Shown here: one piece after another, positions 39,721-48,182 of the stretch
Layout of the letters: each line of letters starts with the position of its first letter
How positions within the stretch are numbered: position 1 is the first letter of the stretch
Origin: CAVSRC01 sp963762605
Lineage (GTDB): Bacteria > Pseudomonadota > Alphaproteobacteria > Rhizobiales > Kaistiaceae
Assembly (NCBI GenBank): GCA_963762605.1
Contig: CAVXLJ010000011.1
Location: 302,180 to 366,179 of the forward strand
DNA: 64,000 nucleotides
Direction: 5' to 3'
Program-made: the position numbers and the translations under genes
Notes under the pieces: model-generated
What the model was told of the DNA's origin: nothing
The model's database searches: none
What the model saw: only the letters and a program-made list of their open reading frames with translations

Positions 39721-40488
39721 TTAGGCCGTCTCGGGGACGCCCATATTCTGAATGACGGCGTGAGCGTCAGAACGTAGATAAGCGGCAAGCTCGTCAAAGT
39801 AGACTTGCAGTCGTCCAGAGAGTTCCCGATCACCAAAATTGGCAATAGCCTCTATTTCTTCATGTTCGTTTGCGGCAGCCTCAGCGGTTTCCATACGATA
39901 AGCAGAGGCATCAACAACCATCAAATGCGGAACGCCAATTCCAAGTGCGTCTGAATTCGGCACAATCGTCTCAACGCGTCCTAGGCGTTGCGGATCATCC
40001 GCTAGCGCGCGCAAGAATACATTTTGGGAGCCGCCATCAATCGTACCGCCCTGCACAATGATCGACAGCTCGGTATCGGGCTTGCGCAGAAACGCCTTGG
40101 CCGTTTCAATAACGTCCTTGTATCCGTAAATTTCAGTGCCGTGCCGATCAACGACCCTCAAGGCTCCCGTAATTATGGCAACTCGCGAAGTGGCGACCTC
40201 GAAAAGCTTGCTGATCAAAATTCGGGCATGAAACGGTGAACCGTTCGCGATTGGATAGTTCAATCGCTCGCGCGCACACCGATTAACGATAGCTCGATAC
40301 GCATCCAACGACAGCTTTTCGGGAGCGGCCTGTTTCTTTTTGTCCGCCACCGCTTTTGTCGTATCCGTCACTACGGCCTCCAACGGGCTCCCCGCCAGTC
40401 TCCCCAGACTCGCCCGATGTGTAGAAAATAGCGATGAAGCCAAATATTTCAAGCTATGATTGTACGTCACGTTTTTTGTATGGACCAC
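39721..40488 (-). CDS. Hypothetical protein paired with the membrane protein
   Basis: Up to 255 residues; the frame opens at 40488 inside the transposase remnant, and a GTG at 40371 (VTDTTKAVADKKKQ) would give about 216. The core is alpha/beta in character: PFHARILISKLFEVATSRVA, ELSIIVQGGTIDGGSQNVFL, VPHLMVVDASAYRMETAEAA and EAIANFGDRELSGRLQVYFD. The order 'local strand, helix, V-D-x-x-A-Y-R' recalls PLD-like bacterial domains, but no HxK motif is present, so no function is assigned. It probably forms a two-gene unit with the downstream membrane protein. Confidence 0.6.
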   Translation of the reverse strand: MVHTKNVTYNHSLKYLASSLFSTHRASLGRLAGSPLEAVVTDTTKAVADKKKQAAPEKLSLDAYRAIVNRCARERLNYPIANGSPFHARILISKLFEVATSRVAIITGALRVVDRHGTEIYGYKDVIETAKAFLRKPDTELSIIVQGGTIDGGSQNVFLRALADDPQRLGRVETIVPNSDALGIGVPHLMVVDASAYRMETAEAAANEHEEIEAIANFGDRELSGRLQVYFDELAAYLRSDAHAVIQNMGVPETA

Positions 40489-40889
40489 GTTTGTGGGATT
40501 TTGGTGTCCGCACCTCGATCAGTGCCACGATATCGGCCATCGACCAAAGCCGGTCGGTGACGCCCGCAGCCATTGCCGGGGACATGCGATGGGCACTGTG
40601 CGTCTGGGTGAAATTGTAGAACACAAAATAGAGCGACAGAGCGTAGATGTGATTGTCGATCTTGCGGCTGAAGGCGTTCGTCAGGCGAGTGAACCGACGC
40701 ATGCCCATCCGCATCGTCAAGTTCATGCGCTCTACATACGATGTGCTGATATGGGCGCGGTCAGGGTTTCCGGTCACCGGTTCCTTGCGGGCGCCGACGC
40801 ACTCGCTCGGGCTGTACTTGCGCTCGGGGCCGGCCGCGCCCGGATCGTCGCCATAAAGCTTCACCATCATCGCGTAATCGACGTTGTTC
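40454..40889 (-). pseudogene. IS1-like transposase, 5'-truncated remnant
   Basis: The C-terminal half of an IS1-family-type transposase common in alphaproteobacteria: VDYAMMVKLYG, ERKYSPSECVGARKEPVTGN, HISTSYVERMNLTMRMGMRR, FTRLTNAFSRKIDNHIYALS, FVFYNFTQTHSAHRMSPAMA and HKRGPYKKRDVQS. The N-terminal half is missing; the sequence is cut at about 40889 by the 23-bp direct repeat. No matching IS ends were located. Confidence 0.85.
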
Positions 40890-40995
40890 CCGTGGTCACT
40901 GTGGAGTTTGAATTTTCGGGTGCGCTCACAAGTTGGGAGCCGAACGATGAACATCGTCCGGCCCCCCGGCCCTGTGACCGGAACGGGAGTTCATG

Positions 40996-41258
40996 TCACA
41001 GAGTGATGCGAGACATAGGGCTCGCCGCGCATAAGTCGACAGCAGCAGCCGCGCCGCGGGCGAAGGTCAGCTTCACCTTGTCCTTGTAGGTCTCGCCGGT
41101 GCAGAGGATGCCGGCGTGCTCCCACACCGGCACGCCGGCAGGGTTCGACGGCTTCCGCCATTTCACCTCTTCGACCACGTCCGGGTCGGCCTCGCGGATC
41201 AGCGCGCGCAGCCGTCGATCAGACGACCATAGAGCGCGGACGCGCCGAAGGAAGTCCC
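40996..41258 (-). pseudogene. DUF1801 protein remnant
   Basis: A fragment with RRLRALIREADPDVVEEVKW, VPVWEHAGILCTGETYKDKV and KLTFARGAA, the first two-thirds of a DUF1801 (YdhG-like) protein of normally about 120 residues. The N-terminus is in another frame (ALYGRLIDG seen just before) and the C-terminus after GAA is replaced by unrelated sequence to a stop at 40996. It abuts the porin stop. The likely cause is disruption by the neighbouring mobile DNA. Confidence 0.7.
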
Positions 41259-41933
41259 CTAGAAATGCAGGTTCAGGCCCAACTTGCCGTAATGGCTGGT
41301 TATGTCGATCCTCGTCGCCGGGCCGGCAACGGTCCCCGGCGGCGCCGTACGGCTGCCATAGTCGGCATAGGCATATTCGGCCTTGACGCTCAGCCTTTCG
41401 GTGAAGGCGTATTCGACGCCGACGCCCGCGGTCCAGCCGAGATAGTCGTCGGAATAGGAGCCGGTCAGACGCGGATCGATCCCACCCGGCTTGGTTATGT
41501 TGGAATTGCCGCCCAGGAAGGCGGCGCCTGCCGTCGCATAGAGCAGGTAGCGGTCGGCGGTATAGCCGACACGGCCGCGCAATGAACCGATCCAGTGGAG
41601 ATCGGCGTTGCAGGCGTAACTCGAATCGACAACGCAGGTCGCGCTGCCTTTCTGCCCGGTCCAGGCGATATCGCCCTCGACGCCGAGAACCAGCTTGCCG
41701 AACTGCTTGTTGAAACCGCCCGTCGCCCCGGCGATGGCGCCGTTCAGGGGCACGTTTGTGGAAGTGCCGGTGGTATTGGTGATCCCCTGGCCGCTCCCGT
41801 AGCCGCCAAGCACGCCGGCATAAAATCCCGTCCAATCCAATATAGAATTAGAATTGATAGAATTTCTTTCTGCATGCACTGGTACTGCCATCACCAGAAT
41901 TCCGGCGACAGCGGTAATTAACGCGCGCAGCAC
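41259..41933 (-). CDS. Omp25/RopB-like outer membrane beta-barrel protein
   Basis: A 224-residue porin-family protein: signal peptide ALITAVAGILVMAVPVHA, the family start DWTGFYAGVLGGYGSGQG, strands such as LVLGVEGDIAWTGQKG, IGSLRGRVGYTADRYLLYAT, WTAGVGVEYAFTERLSVKAE and YAYADYG, and a terminal Phe (LGLNLHF). These small eight-stranded barrels are abundant in Rhizobiales outer membranes; their function is structural or unknown. It stands next to the DUF1801 remnant and 210 bp from the next gene. Confidence 0.88.
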   Translation of the reverse strand: MLRALITAVAGILVMAVPVHAERNSINSNSILDWTGFYAGVLGGYGSGQGITNTTGTSTNVPLNGAIAGATGGFNKQFGKLVLGVEGDIAWTGQKGSATCVVDSSYACNADLHWIGSLRGRVGYTADRYLLYATAGAAFLGGNSNITKPGGIDPRLTGSYSDDYLGWTAGVGVEYAFTERLSVKAEYAYADYGSRTAPPGTVAGPATRIDITSHYGKLGLNLHF

Positions 41934-42143
41934 AATTCCCTCCCATGTCGGTTCGCCACCATAGCCCCCGTAACATCAAATATACTGAATTCACAAATCA
42001 AAATTGCCCGCAATTGGTGCGGCAAAATCTCCGTATCTGTCGGATATTCTCGGACTTGCTGGCCGGCTCCCGCTCGTTCAACGCGCCCGGCACGATAATC
42101 ATCGACGCGAGACGGAGCGCCGGTGCCCGGCCTGTCCCTGCCC
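41934..42143. other. AT-richer spacer upstream of the porin gene
   Basis: No gene is seen. The region just upstream of the porin (41960-42040) is AT-rich and probably holds its promoter; no clear -35/-10 pair, tRNA or repeat was recognised. Confidence 0.4.
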
Positions 42144-42902
42144 CTACAGGACGAACGGGATCACCGCCCGCCGATTGGTCGGATAGTCGGGAAACCGTTC
42201 GCGATACCAGCGGTGATGGCTGAGCGAACGCGGGATCAGGTTGGCTGCCGTCCACACCGCGAAGGAAAGCGCCGGCAGGTTCCAGCACATCACCGCGAAG
42301 CCCGCCCACTCGACGATCTCGCCGAAATGATTGGGGCAGGAGACATAGCGGAAGAGCCCGCCGCGGGGGATCGAATAGTCCGGCCCGCCCGGCCGGCGCA
42401 GCGCCAGCAGCCTGTCGTCGGCGCGGTGGTTGATGGTGGCGCCGATCAGGAAGACGGCGATGCCGATGTGGAAGCGCGTGTCGAGAAGCCAGCTATCGGA
42501 ATAGGAAGACAGGAAGCCCAGAAAGGCGCCGTTGAGGCCGCCGTTGATCGCGCTGAACAGCACGCCGCCGGCGACGATCGCCGCCGGCATCTGCCGACCG
42601 GCCATGCGGGCGCGCAGCGGGAAAATCAGGCTGCGATTGACGTAGTGGGCCATCCACGCGGTGAAAAACACCCACATCGGCGCCGTCTTGGGCGTGGCTC
42701 CGGCAAGAAACAGAGCGGCGAAGACCAGCGGCGACACGCCCTCCATGACCATCCAGCCCAGGCGCGCCGGCACATTCGGGCCCCAGCCGGGCCGCAGGTG
42801 GCGGCCGTAAGGCGCGGTGATCACGATCTGCGGCGGCACCAGAACGATCGCCAACGCGATCCACGCCAGCACGATGATGTTGAACCAGCCCGGCCCGCTC
42901 AT
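42144..42902 (-). CDS. Steroid 5-alpha-reductase-like / DUF1295-type membrane protein
   Basis: A 252-residue polytopic protein with about six hydrophobic spans. The C-terminal third has the family pattern: DYSIPRGGLFRYVSCPNHFG, EIVEWAGFAVMCWNLPALSF and SHHRWYRERFPDYPTNRRAV, matching the 3-oxo-5-alpha-steroid 4-dehydrogenase C-terminal domain (NADPH-dependent reduction of lipid double bonds). The bacterial substrate is unknown. It is co-oriented with the DUF2127 gene 10 bp upstream, so probably one transcript. Confidence 0.75.
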   Translation of the reverse strand: MSGPGWFNIIVLAWIALAIVLVPPQIVITAPYGRHLRPGWGPNVPARLGWMVMEGVSPLVFAALFLAGATPKTAPMWVFFTAWMAHYVNRSLIFPLRARMAGRQMPAAIVAGGVLFSAINGGLNGAFLGFLSSYSDSWLLDTRFHIGIAVFLIGATINHRADDRLLALRRPGGPDYSIPRGGLFRYVSCPNHFGEIVEWAGFAVMCWNLPALSFAVWTAANLIPRSLSHHRWYRERFPDYPTNRRAVIPFVL

Positions 42903-42912
42903 CGCTGTCGGC

Positions 42913-43437
42913 TCATCCCAGGCTCTCCTTCACCTTCTGGTGCAGCTTGTATTCGTGCCAGGTGAGCACAAGCACCGCCGCGTCGAAAACGGTGAGCACG
43001 GCCAGCCACAGCGAGAAGGCGAGCGCGATCTGGTAGCTCTGAAAGGCGATGAGCAGCACCAGAGCGATCATGAAGGCCGGATAGGCCCAGGCCGCCCGGT
43101 CGCGCAGCACCATCACCACCAGGAACAGCTTGATGGCGCCGTGCGAGATCAGATAGATCGCCGCCGCTTGTCTCTGCGGCACCGACAGGGCCTGAGCCGA
43201 GTGCATGATCATATTGGCGAGGAAGTCGCGCGGGTCTTCCAGCAGCTCGCTGCGCGTCAGCCAGTTCGCCAGAGAGACGATCAGCCCGCCCGGAATGAGA
43301 TAGAGCACCGCGCCGCCCGCGATCTCGATGGCGCTGTCGATCGCCTTGAGGATCAGGCTGATGCGGAAGACGCGGCGGATCGTGGCTTCGCGCGGGCTCA
43401 ATTGCCCTCCTGCTGCCTGACCTGTTGTCTCCTTCAT
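42913..43437 (-). CDS. DUF2127 family membrane protein
   Basis: A 174-residue protein with four predicted spans: ISLILKAIDSAIEIAGGAVL, QAAAIYLISHGAIKLFLVVM, YPAFMIALVLLIAFQSYQIA and FSLWLAVLTVFDAAVLVLTW. The pattern fits DUF2127, small integral membrane proteins without known activity. It precedes the reductase-like gene by 10 bp. Confidence 0.75.
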   Translation of the reverse strand: MKETTGQAAGGQLSPREATIRRVFRISLILKAIDSAIEIAGGAVLYLIPGGLIVSLANWLTRSELLEDPRDFLANMIMHSAQALSVPQRQAAAIYLISHGAIKLFLVVMVLRDRAAWAYPAFMIALVLLIAFQSYQIALAFSLWLAVLTVFDAAVLVLTWHEYKLHQKVKESLG

Positions 43438-43608
43438 TTCATGCTCCGCAATCCGCCCGCTTCAGCATCGCCGCACGACCGCGGGACAGGCAGTGTGCCG
43501 GGTTTCACCTTTCAGCCGACAAAACGCGAACATTGAAAGACTTTAACTTGAAGTCCGGTTCGCAGTGCATTGAACCTGTTGCTGGTGGCGGCAGGTTCGG
43601 GGGAAGTC

Positions 43609-43917
43609 ATGGGCAATCTCAGTGGTCTCGATGTAGCCATCATCACCGTGGTCGGCGCGCTTCTGCTCTGCGCTATCGTGGCTTTCGTCTTCCTGCGCAA
43701 GGTCCGTGCTGACGCATATGAGGGCGTGATCGAATCGAAAGGCACCAGCGAGAGCGAATCGAGCGATGGAGGAACGCAGACGACCTATTTCGTCACGGTC
43801 CGGCTGGCCGACGGAAAACACAAGCGCGTCCACATCAACGAGAAACTCTGGAAGGAATGGACCGTCGGTCAGGCTGTCGTGAAGCGCGCCGGCAAGATGC
43901 AACCGGAGCTTGCCTAG
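43609..43917 (+). CDS. Membrane-anchored small protein of unknown function
   Basis: 102 residues: one N-terminal membrane span (VAIITVVGALLLCAIVAFVF) and a soluble tail (TYFVTVRLADGKHKRVHINE, KLWKEWTVGQAVVKRAGKMQ) that looks like a small beta-barrel domain. The ATG at 43609 has GGGGGAAG just upstream. It stands alone, convergent with the sigma factor gene. Not recognised beyond this. Confidence 0.65.
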   Translation: MGNLSGLDVAIITVVGALLLCAIVAFVFLRKVRADAYEGVIESKGTSESESSDGGTQTTYFVTVRLADGKHKRVHINEKLWKEWTVGQAVVKRAGKMQPELA

Positions 43918-43982
43918 GCGCCGCGGCCGGCTTCGTCGGCGAACCGTGAGCGCAGCCCGGCGCAGGTCTTGTCCATCGGTCC

Positions 43983-45236
43983 TCACGTCCCGCAATCCGC
44001 CGCCCGCTTCAGCATCACCGCGCGCTCGCGTTCGTTGCGGGTCATCGCAGCGGCGCGCTCGAAGGCTGCGCGCGCTTCCCGCCCGCGCCCCATTTTCTCC
44101 AGCATGTCGCCCTGTGCCGCCGGCAGCAGGTGATAGGCCTTCATTGCCGGCTCGTCGGCAATCCTGTCGAGGATGGCGAGCCCGGCCTCTGGTCCCTCCG
44201 CCCTGGCCACGGCCACGGCGCGGTTGAGCTCGACCACCGGCGAGGGCTGGAGCGCGGCGAGCGCGCCGTAAAGCGCGGCGATCTGCCCCCAGTCCGTGTC
44301 CTCGGCGGTTGCGGCGCGGGCGTGGCAGGCCGCGATCGCCGCTTGCAGCGCATAGGGGCCGAGCGGCCCCAGCGCCTCGGCCCTGGCGAGCGCCTTGAGA
44401 CCGCGGCGGATGGCGGCGTGGTCCCAGCGGCTGCGGTTCTGGTCCATCAGCAGGATCGGCTCGCCGCCCGGTCCCGCGCGCGCGCCGAGCCGCGAGGCCT
44501 GGATCTCCATCAGCGCGAGGAGCCCATGCACCTCCGGCGCATCCGGCGCCAGGCCAGCGAGGATGCGGCCGAGCCTGAGGGCCTCTTCGCATAGCTGGGG
44601 CCGCGTCCAGTGCTCTCCGGCGGTCGCCGTGTAGCCCTCGTTGAAGATCAGGTAGATCACTTCCAGCACCGAGGCGAGCCGCGGCGCCAGCTCGGCGCCA
44701 CGCGGCACTGCGAAGCCGACATTGGCCTCGGAGAGTGTCCGCTTGGCGCGCACGATGCGCTGCGCCATGGTCGGCTCGGGCACCAGGAAGGCGCGGGCGA
44801 TCTCATCGGTGGTCAGCCCGCCGAGCAGGCGCAGCGTCAGCGCCACCCGCGCTTCCGTGGTCAGCACCGGATGGCAGGCGGTGAACACCAGCCGCAACAG
44901 GTCGTCGCCGATGTCATCGTCGAGCGCGGCTTCGATATGGGGCGTCGGGTCCAGCCCCTCCTCCATCTCGCGGCCGATCTCGGCATGCTTGCGCTCGGCC
45001 ATCTTCTTGCGTCGCAGCCGGTCGATGGCGCGGTTCTTGGCGGTCGCCATCAGCCAGGCGCCGGGATTGTCCGGTATGCCGGTCTCCGGCCAGCGCTCCA
45101 GCGCCGTGACCAGCGCGTCCTGCGCCAGCTCCTCGGCCAGCCCGACGTCGCGCACCATGCGCGCCAGGCCGGCGATCAGTCGCGGCAATTCAATGCGCCA
45201 CAAAGCGTCGATGGTGCGGGTGAGGTCGGCGGCCAT
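43983..45236 (-). CDS. ECF42-type RNA polymerase sigma factor with TPR-like C-terminal extension
   Basis: A 417-residue ECF sigma factor. Region 2 is at about 30-75 (DVGLAEELAQDALVTALERW, GAWLMATAKNRAIDRLRRKK), region 4 at about 125-175 (ARVALTLRLLGGLTTDEIAR, PTMAQRIVRAKRTL). A long C-terminal domain follows (SVLEVIYLIFNEGYTATAG to the end, DUF6596/TPR-like), the mark of ECF42, which needs this extension instead of an anti-sigma factor. ECF42 genes are typically next to DGPF/YCII proteins, and six such partner genes follow upstream. No promoter of the shared type lies directly ahead of it, but the P1 promoter at 46280 could read into it. Confidence 0.9.
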   Translation of the reverse strand: MAADLTRTIDALWRIELPRLIAGLARMVRDVGLAEELAQDALVTALERWPETGIPDNPGAWLMATAKNRAIDRLRRKKMAERKHAEIGREMEEGLDPTPHIEAALDDDIGDDLLRLVFTACHPVLTTEARVALTLRLLGGLTTDEIARAFLVPEPTMAQRIVRAKRTLSEANVGFAVPRGAELAPRLASVLEVIYLIFNEGYTATAGEHWTRPQLCEEALRLGRILAGLAPDAPEVHGLLALMEIQASRLGARAGPGGEPILLMDQNRSRWDHAAIRRGLKALARAEALGPLGPYALQAAIAACHARAATAEDTDWGQIAALYGALAALQPSPVVELNRAVAVARAEGPEAGLAILDRIADEPAMKAYHLLPAAQGDMLEKMGRGREARAAFERAAAMTRNERERAVMLKRAADCGT

Positions 45237-45301
45237 GGTGACCGCCGATAGACCATCGCCGTTTTACCGATGCAAGTGCGATCGATACCCGCCCCGCCAC
45301 C

Positions 45302-45853
45302 TCACGCGCCCGGCCGGTAGCGCAGGATCACGCCGCCGTTGGTCAGGCTGCGCGTCTCGACCAGGTCGAGTTTCATGCTGTCCGGCGTGTTCCTGAACAG
45401 CCGCGTCCCCTCGCCCAGCAGACGCGGTGTGACGCAGAGCCTGATCTCGTCGAAGAGCCCGGCCGGCAAAAGGCTTGCGGAGAGATCGGCGCTGCCGAAG
45501 AGCAGGATGTCCTTGGCCGCGTCGCGCTTGAGTTTCTTCACCTCGGCAACCGCATCGCCGGCCGGAAAGCGCGTATTGTTCCATGCGCCTTGGCGTTGCG
45601 AACGCGAGAAGACCACCTTGGGCAGGCCGTTCATGTAGTCGGCGACCGCACCGGGCTCCTCCGTCGGCCAGTAGGCCGCCATCATGTCGTAGGTGACGCG
45701 GCCGAAGAGCAGCGCGCCGGCCCCCTCGAGCTGGTCGATCGAGAACTTCTCCAGCTCCTCGCCCCAGACGTCCTGGTGCATGGAAAGGTCGTGGTTCGGC
45801 CCTTCGAAGTATCCGTCGAGAGTGACCAGGTTCCACATGATCAGCTTGCCCAT
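45302..45853 (-). CDS. RibD C-terminal / dihydrofolate reductase-like protein
   Basis: 183 residues with the RibD_C fold: KLIMWNLVTLDGYFEGPNHD at the N-terminus, ALLFGRVTYDMMAAYW, PKVVFSRSQRQ, KDILLFGSADLSASLLPAGL and DEIRLCVTPRLLGEGTRLF. Such proteins use NADPH, but the substrate here is unknown. It lies between YciI-1 and the ECF42 sigma gene and is probably in the P1 transcript. Confidence 0.85.
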   Translation of the reverse strand: MGKLIMWNLVTLDGYFEGPNHDLSMHQDVWGEELEKFSIDQLEGAGALLFGRVTYDMMAAYWPTEEPGAVADYMNGLPKVVFSRSQRQGAWNNTRFPAGDAVAEVKKLKRDAAKDILLFGSADLSASLLPAGLFDEIRLCVTPRLLGEGTRLFRNTPDSMKLDLVETRSLTNGGVILRYRPGA

Positions 45854-45865
45854 GGTCCGGCGCTC

Positions 45866-46231
45866 CTATTCCGTTGGCGGTTCCTCGAACATCGGACGCA
45901 GCTCCAGCTCACCCTCCCATTCCGGCCAGTGCTTGAGGTGCAGTTCCATGAAGCGGCGCACCCAGACCATCGCCTCCTCCTTCGAGGCGACGTCATAGGT
46001 GGTGAAGCCGCCGATCACTTCCTTGGCCTCGGTGAACGGCCCGTCGGTGATGGTGAGCTTGCCCTTGGCGATGCGCGCTCGCGCTCCGGCCGCCGTCGGC
46101 TGCAGCCCGCCCCAGTCGACGAAGACGCCGGCCTGCTTGGCTTCCTCGCCGAGCGCCATGATGCCGTCGATCAGCGCCTTGGGCGGCGGCTCCGAAATCT
46201 CGGCGCATTTGACGATGGTCATGAATTTCAT
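45866..46231 (-). CDS. DGPF/YCII-related protein 1
   Basis: A 121-residue ferredoxin-like fold protein of the YCII/DGPF family (MKFMTIVKCAEISEPP, the signature TITDGPFTEAKEVIGGFTTY, EAMVWVRRFMELH). These are the standard partners of ECF42 sigma factors; molecular function unknown. It lies 12 bp upstream of the RibD-like gene and 49 bp downstream of an ECF-type promoter. Confidence 0.88.
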   Translation of the reverse strand: MKFMTIVKCAEISEPPPKALIDGIMALGEEAKQAGVFVDWGGLQPTAAGARARIAKGKLTITDGPFTEAKEVIGGFTTYDVASKEEAMVWVRRFMELHLKHWPEWEGELELRPMFEEPPTE

Positions 46232-46279
46232 AGGTGCGTCTCCTCGCCTTGCTGGCCGGTGGCTCCGGCCCGTCAACAC

Positions 46280-46306
46280 AACGAGCGGGCCGAGTGGAAA
46301 TCGACA
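46280..46306 (-). promoter_or_regulatory. ECF42-type promoter P1 (YciI-1, RibD-like gene, possibly sigma)
   Basis: Minus strand: -35 TGTCGA (46301-46306), 17-bp spacer beginning TTTC, -10 CGTT (46280-46283). It matches P2 and P3 base for base in spacing, and TGTCGATTTC is shared by all three. Confidence 0.78.
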
Positions 46307-46331
46307 GGCCGGTGGAAATATCCGGTCGCGT

Positions 46332-46685
46332 CTACATGAAGCACGGGCCCAGTTCGCGCACCTCGATCGTCGCCCATTCCGCCGCCGGGCAGTCGTTGGC
46401 GATGGCCATCGCCTCGTCGCGCGTGTCGACGGTGAGCAGGAAGAAGCCGCCGACCATCTCCTTGGCCTCGGTGAAAGGGCCGTCTACCGCGGTCGGCTTG
46501 CCGTTGCGCCGGCTGACGCGCACGGCGCCATCCGGCCCGAGCAGGGCTTCGGCGCGCAGCAGCTTGCCGCGTCCGTTCAGCTCCGCGGCATAATCGAGCA
46601 TGCGGGCGTAGCGCCGCTCGCCCTCTTCGCGGCCGGCGATGCGCCGGTCCTGCGGCCCTTCGACGATCAGCAGCATGTAGGTCAT
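46332..46685 (-). CDS. DGPF/YCII-related protein 2
   Basis: 117 residues: MTYMLLIVEGPQDRRIAGRE, the signature KPTAVDGPFTEAKEMVGGFF, and DTRDEAMAIANDCPAAEWAT. Same family as proteins 1 and 3 but clearly diverged, so the three are old paralogues. It lies between the PhnB-like gene and promoter P1. Confidence 0.88.
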   Translation of the reverse strand: MTYMLLIVEGPQDRRIAGREEGERRYARMLDYAAELNGRGKLLRAEALLGPDGAVRVSRRNGKPTAVDGPFTEAKEMVGGFFLLTVDTRDEAMAIANDCPAAEWATIEVRELGPCFM

Positions 46686-46765
46686 GAGAGGTCCCTCCCG
46701 CCGGCAGACGCGCTGAAAGATGCGCCTCCTATCGCCGACGGGCGGTTGCGTAAAGGGTGCGGCGC

Positions 46766-47179
46766 TCAGTCCGCCGCCGAGCAATTGATGATCCAGGGGA
46801 TGCCGAAGCGGTCGGTCAGCATGGCGAAGCGCTCCGCCCAGTCGGTCTTCTGCAGCTCCATACTCGCCACGCCCCCCTTCATCAGCGCCGCATAAATGCG
46901 CTCGGCTTCCGCCGGGTCCATCATCTGCAGCGACACGGAGAAGCCCTGCGGCTTGTTGTAATAGGCCGGCGGCGCGTCCGAACCCATCAGGATGAAGCCA
47001 TCGGCCGTCTTCATCTGGATATGCATGATCTTGTGGTGCCACTCGGCCGGCACCTGATCTGCCAAGGGCGAGCCGCCGTGGGTCATCTGCATCTCGATCG
47101 TGCCACCGAACAGCTTCGTATAGACGGCGAAGGCTTCGGCGCAGTTGCCGGGAAAATTCAGATAGGGGTTGATCTGCAT
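46766..47179 (-). CDS. PhnB-like VOC protein
   Basis: A 137-residue glyoxalase/bleomycin-resistance-fold protein: MQINPYLNFPGNCAEAFAVY, KLFGGTIEMQMTHG, HHKIMHIQMKTADGFILMGS and MLTDRFGIPWIINC. It fits the PhnB/3-demethylubiquinone methyltransferase-like group that is common in ECF42 clusters. No metal site is certain. Confidence 0.85.
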   Translation of the reverse strand: MQINPYLNFPGNCAEAFAVYTKLFGGTIEMQMTHGGSPLADQVPAEWHHKIMHIQMKTADGFILMGSDAPPAYYNKPQGFSVSLQMMDPAEAERIYAALMKGGVASMELQKTDWAERFAMLTDRFGIPWIINCSAAD

Positions 47180-47215
47180 GAACTCTGATCCTTGTCCGAC
47201 GCCTGGGCCCGCGCC

Positions 47216-47623
47216 TCAGCCGTTGTTGATGTGGAGGATGTTGCCGTCAGGGTCCTTGAACCAGACGGCGCGGAAGTCCCCGAAGACGTGGACGTCGCCG
47301 TCCCGCTTGCCACCGGGCAGGTCGTAGTGCTCGAAGCCGACGCCGGCGCGCTTCAGCGCCGCAACGATCGAGTCCAGCTCGCCGCCCACGCCCCAGGTGG
47401 CGGCGGTCGCCTTGTTGGTTCCGGCCAGCGCCGAGCGATAGACCACGAGGGTCGAGCTGCCGCTCGTGAACAGCGCGACCTCGCTGCTCTCCGCTCCGGT
47501 GGGCGTGAGTCCGAGCGTGCCGCCGTAGAAGGCGCGCCCGGCATCAAGGTCCTTCACGGCGATGGTCGCCATGGCGTTCTTGTCGGAAAGCATGGGCGTC
47601 TCCTCGGCTGTCGCCGTCGTCAC
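47216..47623 (-). CDS. VOC family protein
   Basis: A second glyoxalase-fold protein: MATIAVKDLDAGRAFYGGTL and FGDFRAVWFKDPDGNILHIN, the usual two half-site motifs. It starts at GTG 47623, overlapping the YciI-3 stop as GTGA, or at ATG 47593 (125 residues). Likely co-transcribed from promoter P2 after YciI-3. Confidence 0.85.
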   Translation of the reverse strand: MTTATAEETPMLSDKNAMATIAVKDLDAGRAFYGGTLGLTPTGAESSEVALFTSGSSTLVVYRSALAGTNKATAATWGVGGELDSIVAALKRAGVGFEHYDLPGGKRDGDVHVFGDFRAVWFKDPDGNILHINNG

Positions 47624-48036
47624 TTGTCAGCGTTGAGCACGTCGAGCAGGGCTGCCTCGCGCTCCATCGCCTCGCTCGGCTCGAAATCCTCGATCTCCTG
47701 CACCTGGCGGATCTCGATGATCTCGTTGTCGCTGATCGGCGCGCGCCTGGCCCATTCGATGGCCTCTTCGCGCGAGGCCACCTGGATCATCCAGTAGCCT
47801 CCGAGCACCTCCTTGGCCTCGGCGAAGGGGCCGTCCTGTACGGTCGGCTTGCCGTCCTTGAAGCGCACCCGCGCGCCCATCGACGGCGGATGCAGCCCGT
47901 CCAGCGCCAGCAGGACGCCGGCCTTCTGCAGGCTCTCATTGTATTTGGTCATCCGCTCGATCGCCCGCGGGTCGGGCATCGTGCCGGGCTCGGCGGTTTC
48001 GTACCCTTTCGGGATCACCAACATCATGAAACGCAT
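47620..48036 (-). CDS. DGPF/YCII-related protein 3
   Basis: 138 residues: MRFMMLVIPKGYETAEPGTM, KPTVQDGPFAEAKEVLGGYW and SREEAIEWARRAPISDNEII, with an acidic C-terminal helix longer than in the other two. First gene behind promoter P2. Confidence 0.88.
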   Translation of the reverse strand: MRFMMLVIPKGYETAEPGTMPDPRAIERMTKYNESLQKAGVLLALDGLHPPSMGARVRFKDGKPTVQDGPFAEAKEVLGGYWMIQVASREEAIEWARRAPISDNEIIEIRQVQEIEDFEPSEAMEREAALLDVLNADK

Positions 48037-48097
48037 GGGCGACTTCCCCTCCTTTGCGTCGTTGCGAACGCGGGTCCATCCCGCGCTCTCACCTTAC

Positions 48098-48124
48098 GAC
48101 GAGCGAGCCAACGTGAAATCGACA
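48098..48124 (-). promoter_or_regulatory. ECF42-type promoter P2 (YciI-3 and following genes)
   Basis: Minus strand: -35 TGTCGA (48119-48124), 17-bp spacer beginning TTTC, -10 CGTC (48098-48101), about 60 bp before the YciI-3 start. Confidence 0.8.
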
Positions 48125-48182
48125 GCCGCTCGACAGAAGATCGGTCGCCGGCCCCGCGGGACAAGGCCGGTGACCGCTCTGC

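Larger units (their letters stand above)
39093..40912. repeat. 23-bp perfect direct repeats flanking a low-GC module
   Basis: CCGTGGTCACTGTGGAGTTT followed by GAA occurs at 39093-39115 and again at 40890-40912, in the same orientation, 1797 bp apart. Between them are two unknown genes and a 5'-truncated transposase. The right copy is fused to the broken end of the transposase. The repeats could be remnant ends of one insertion sequence or the product of recombination between two copies. Base composition inside is clearly lower in GC than the surroundings. Confidence 0.8.

Noticed and set aside
45237..45301. ECF42 autoregulatory promoter directly ahead of the sigma gene
   Set aside because: No TGTCGA with CGTC at the shared spacing is present there.
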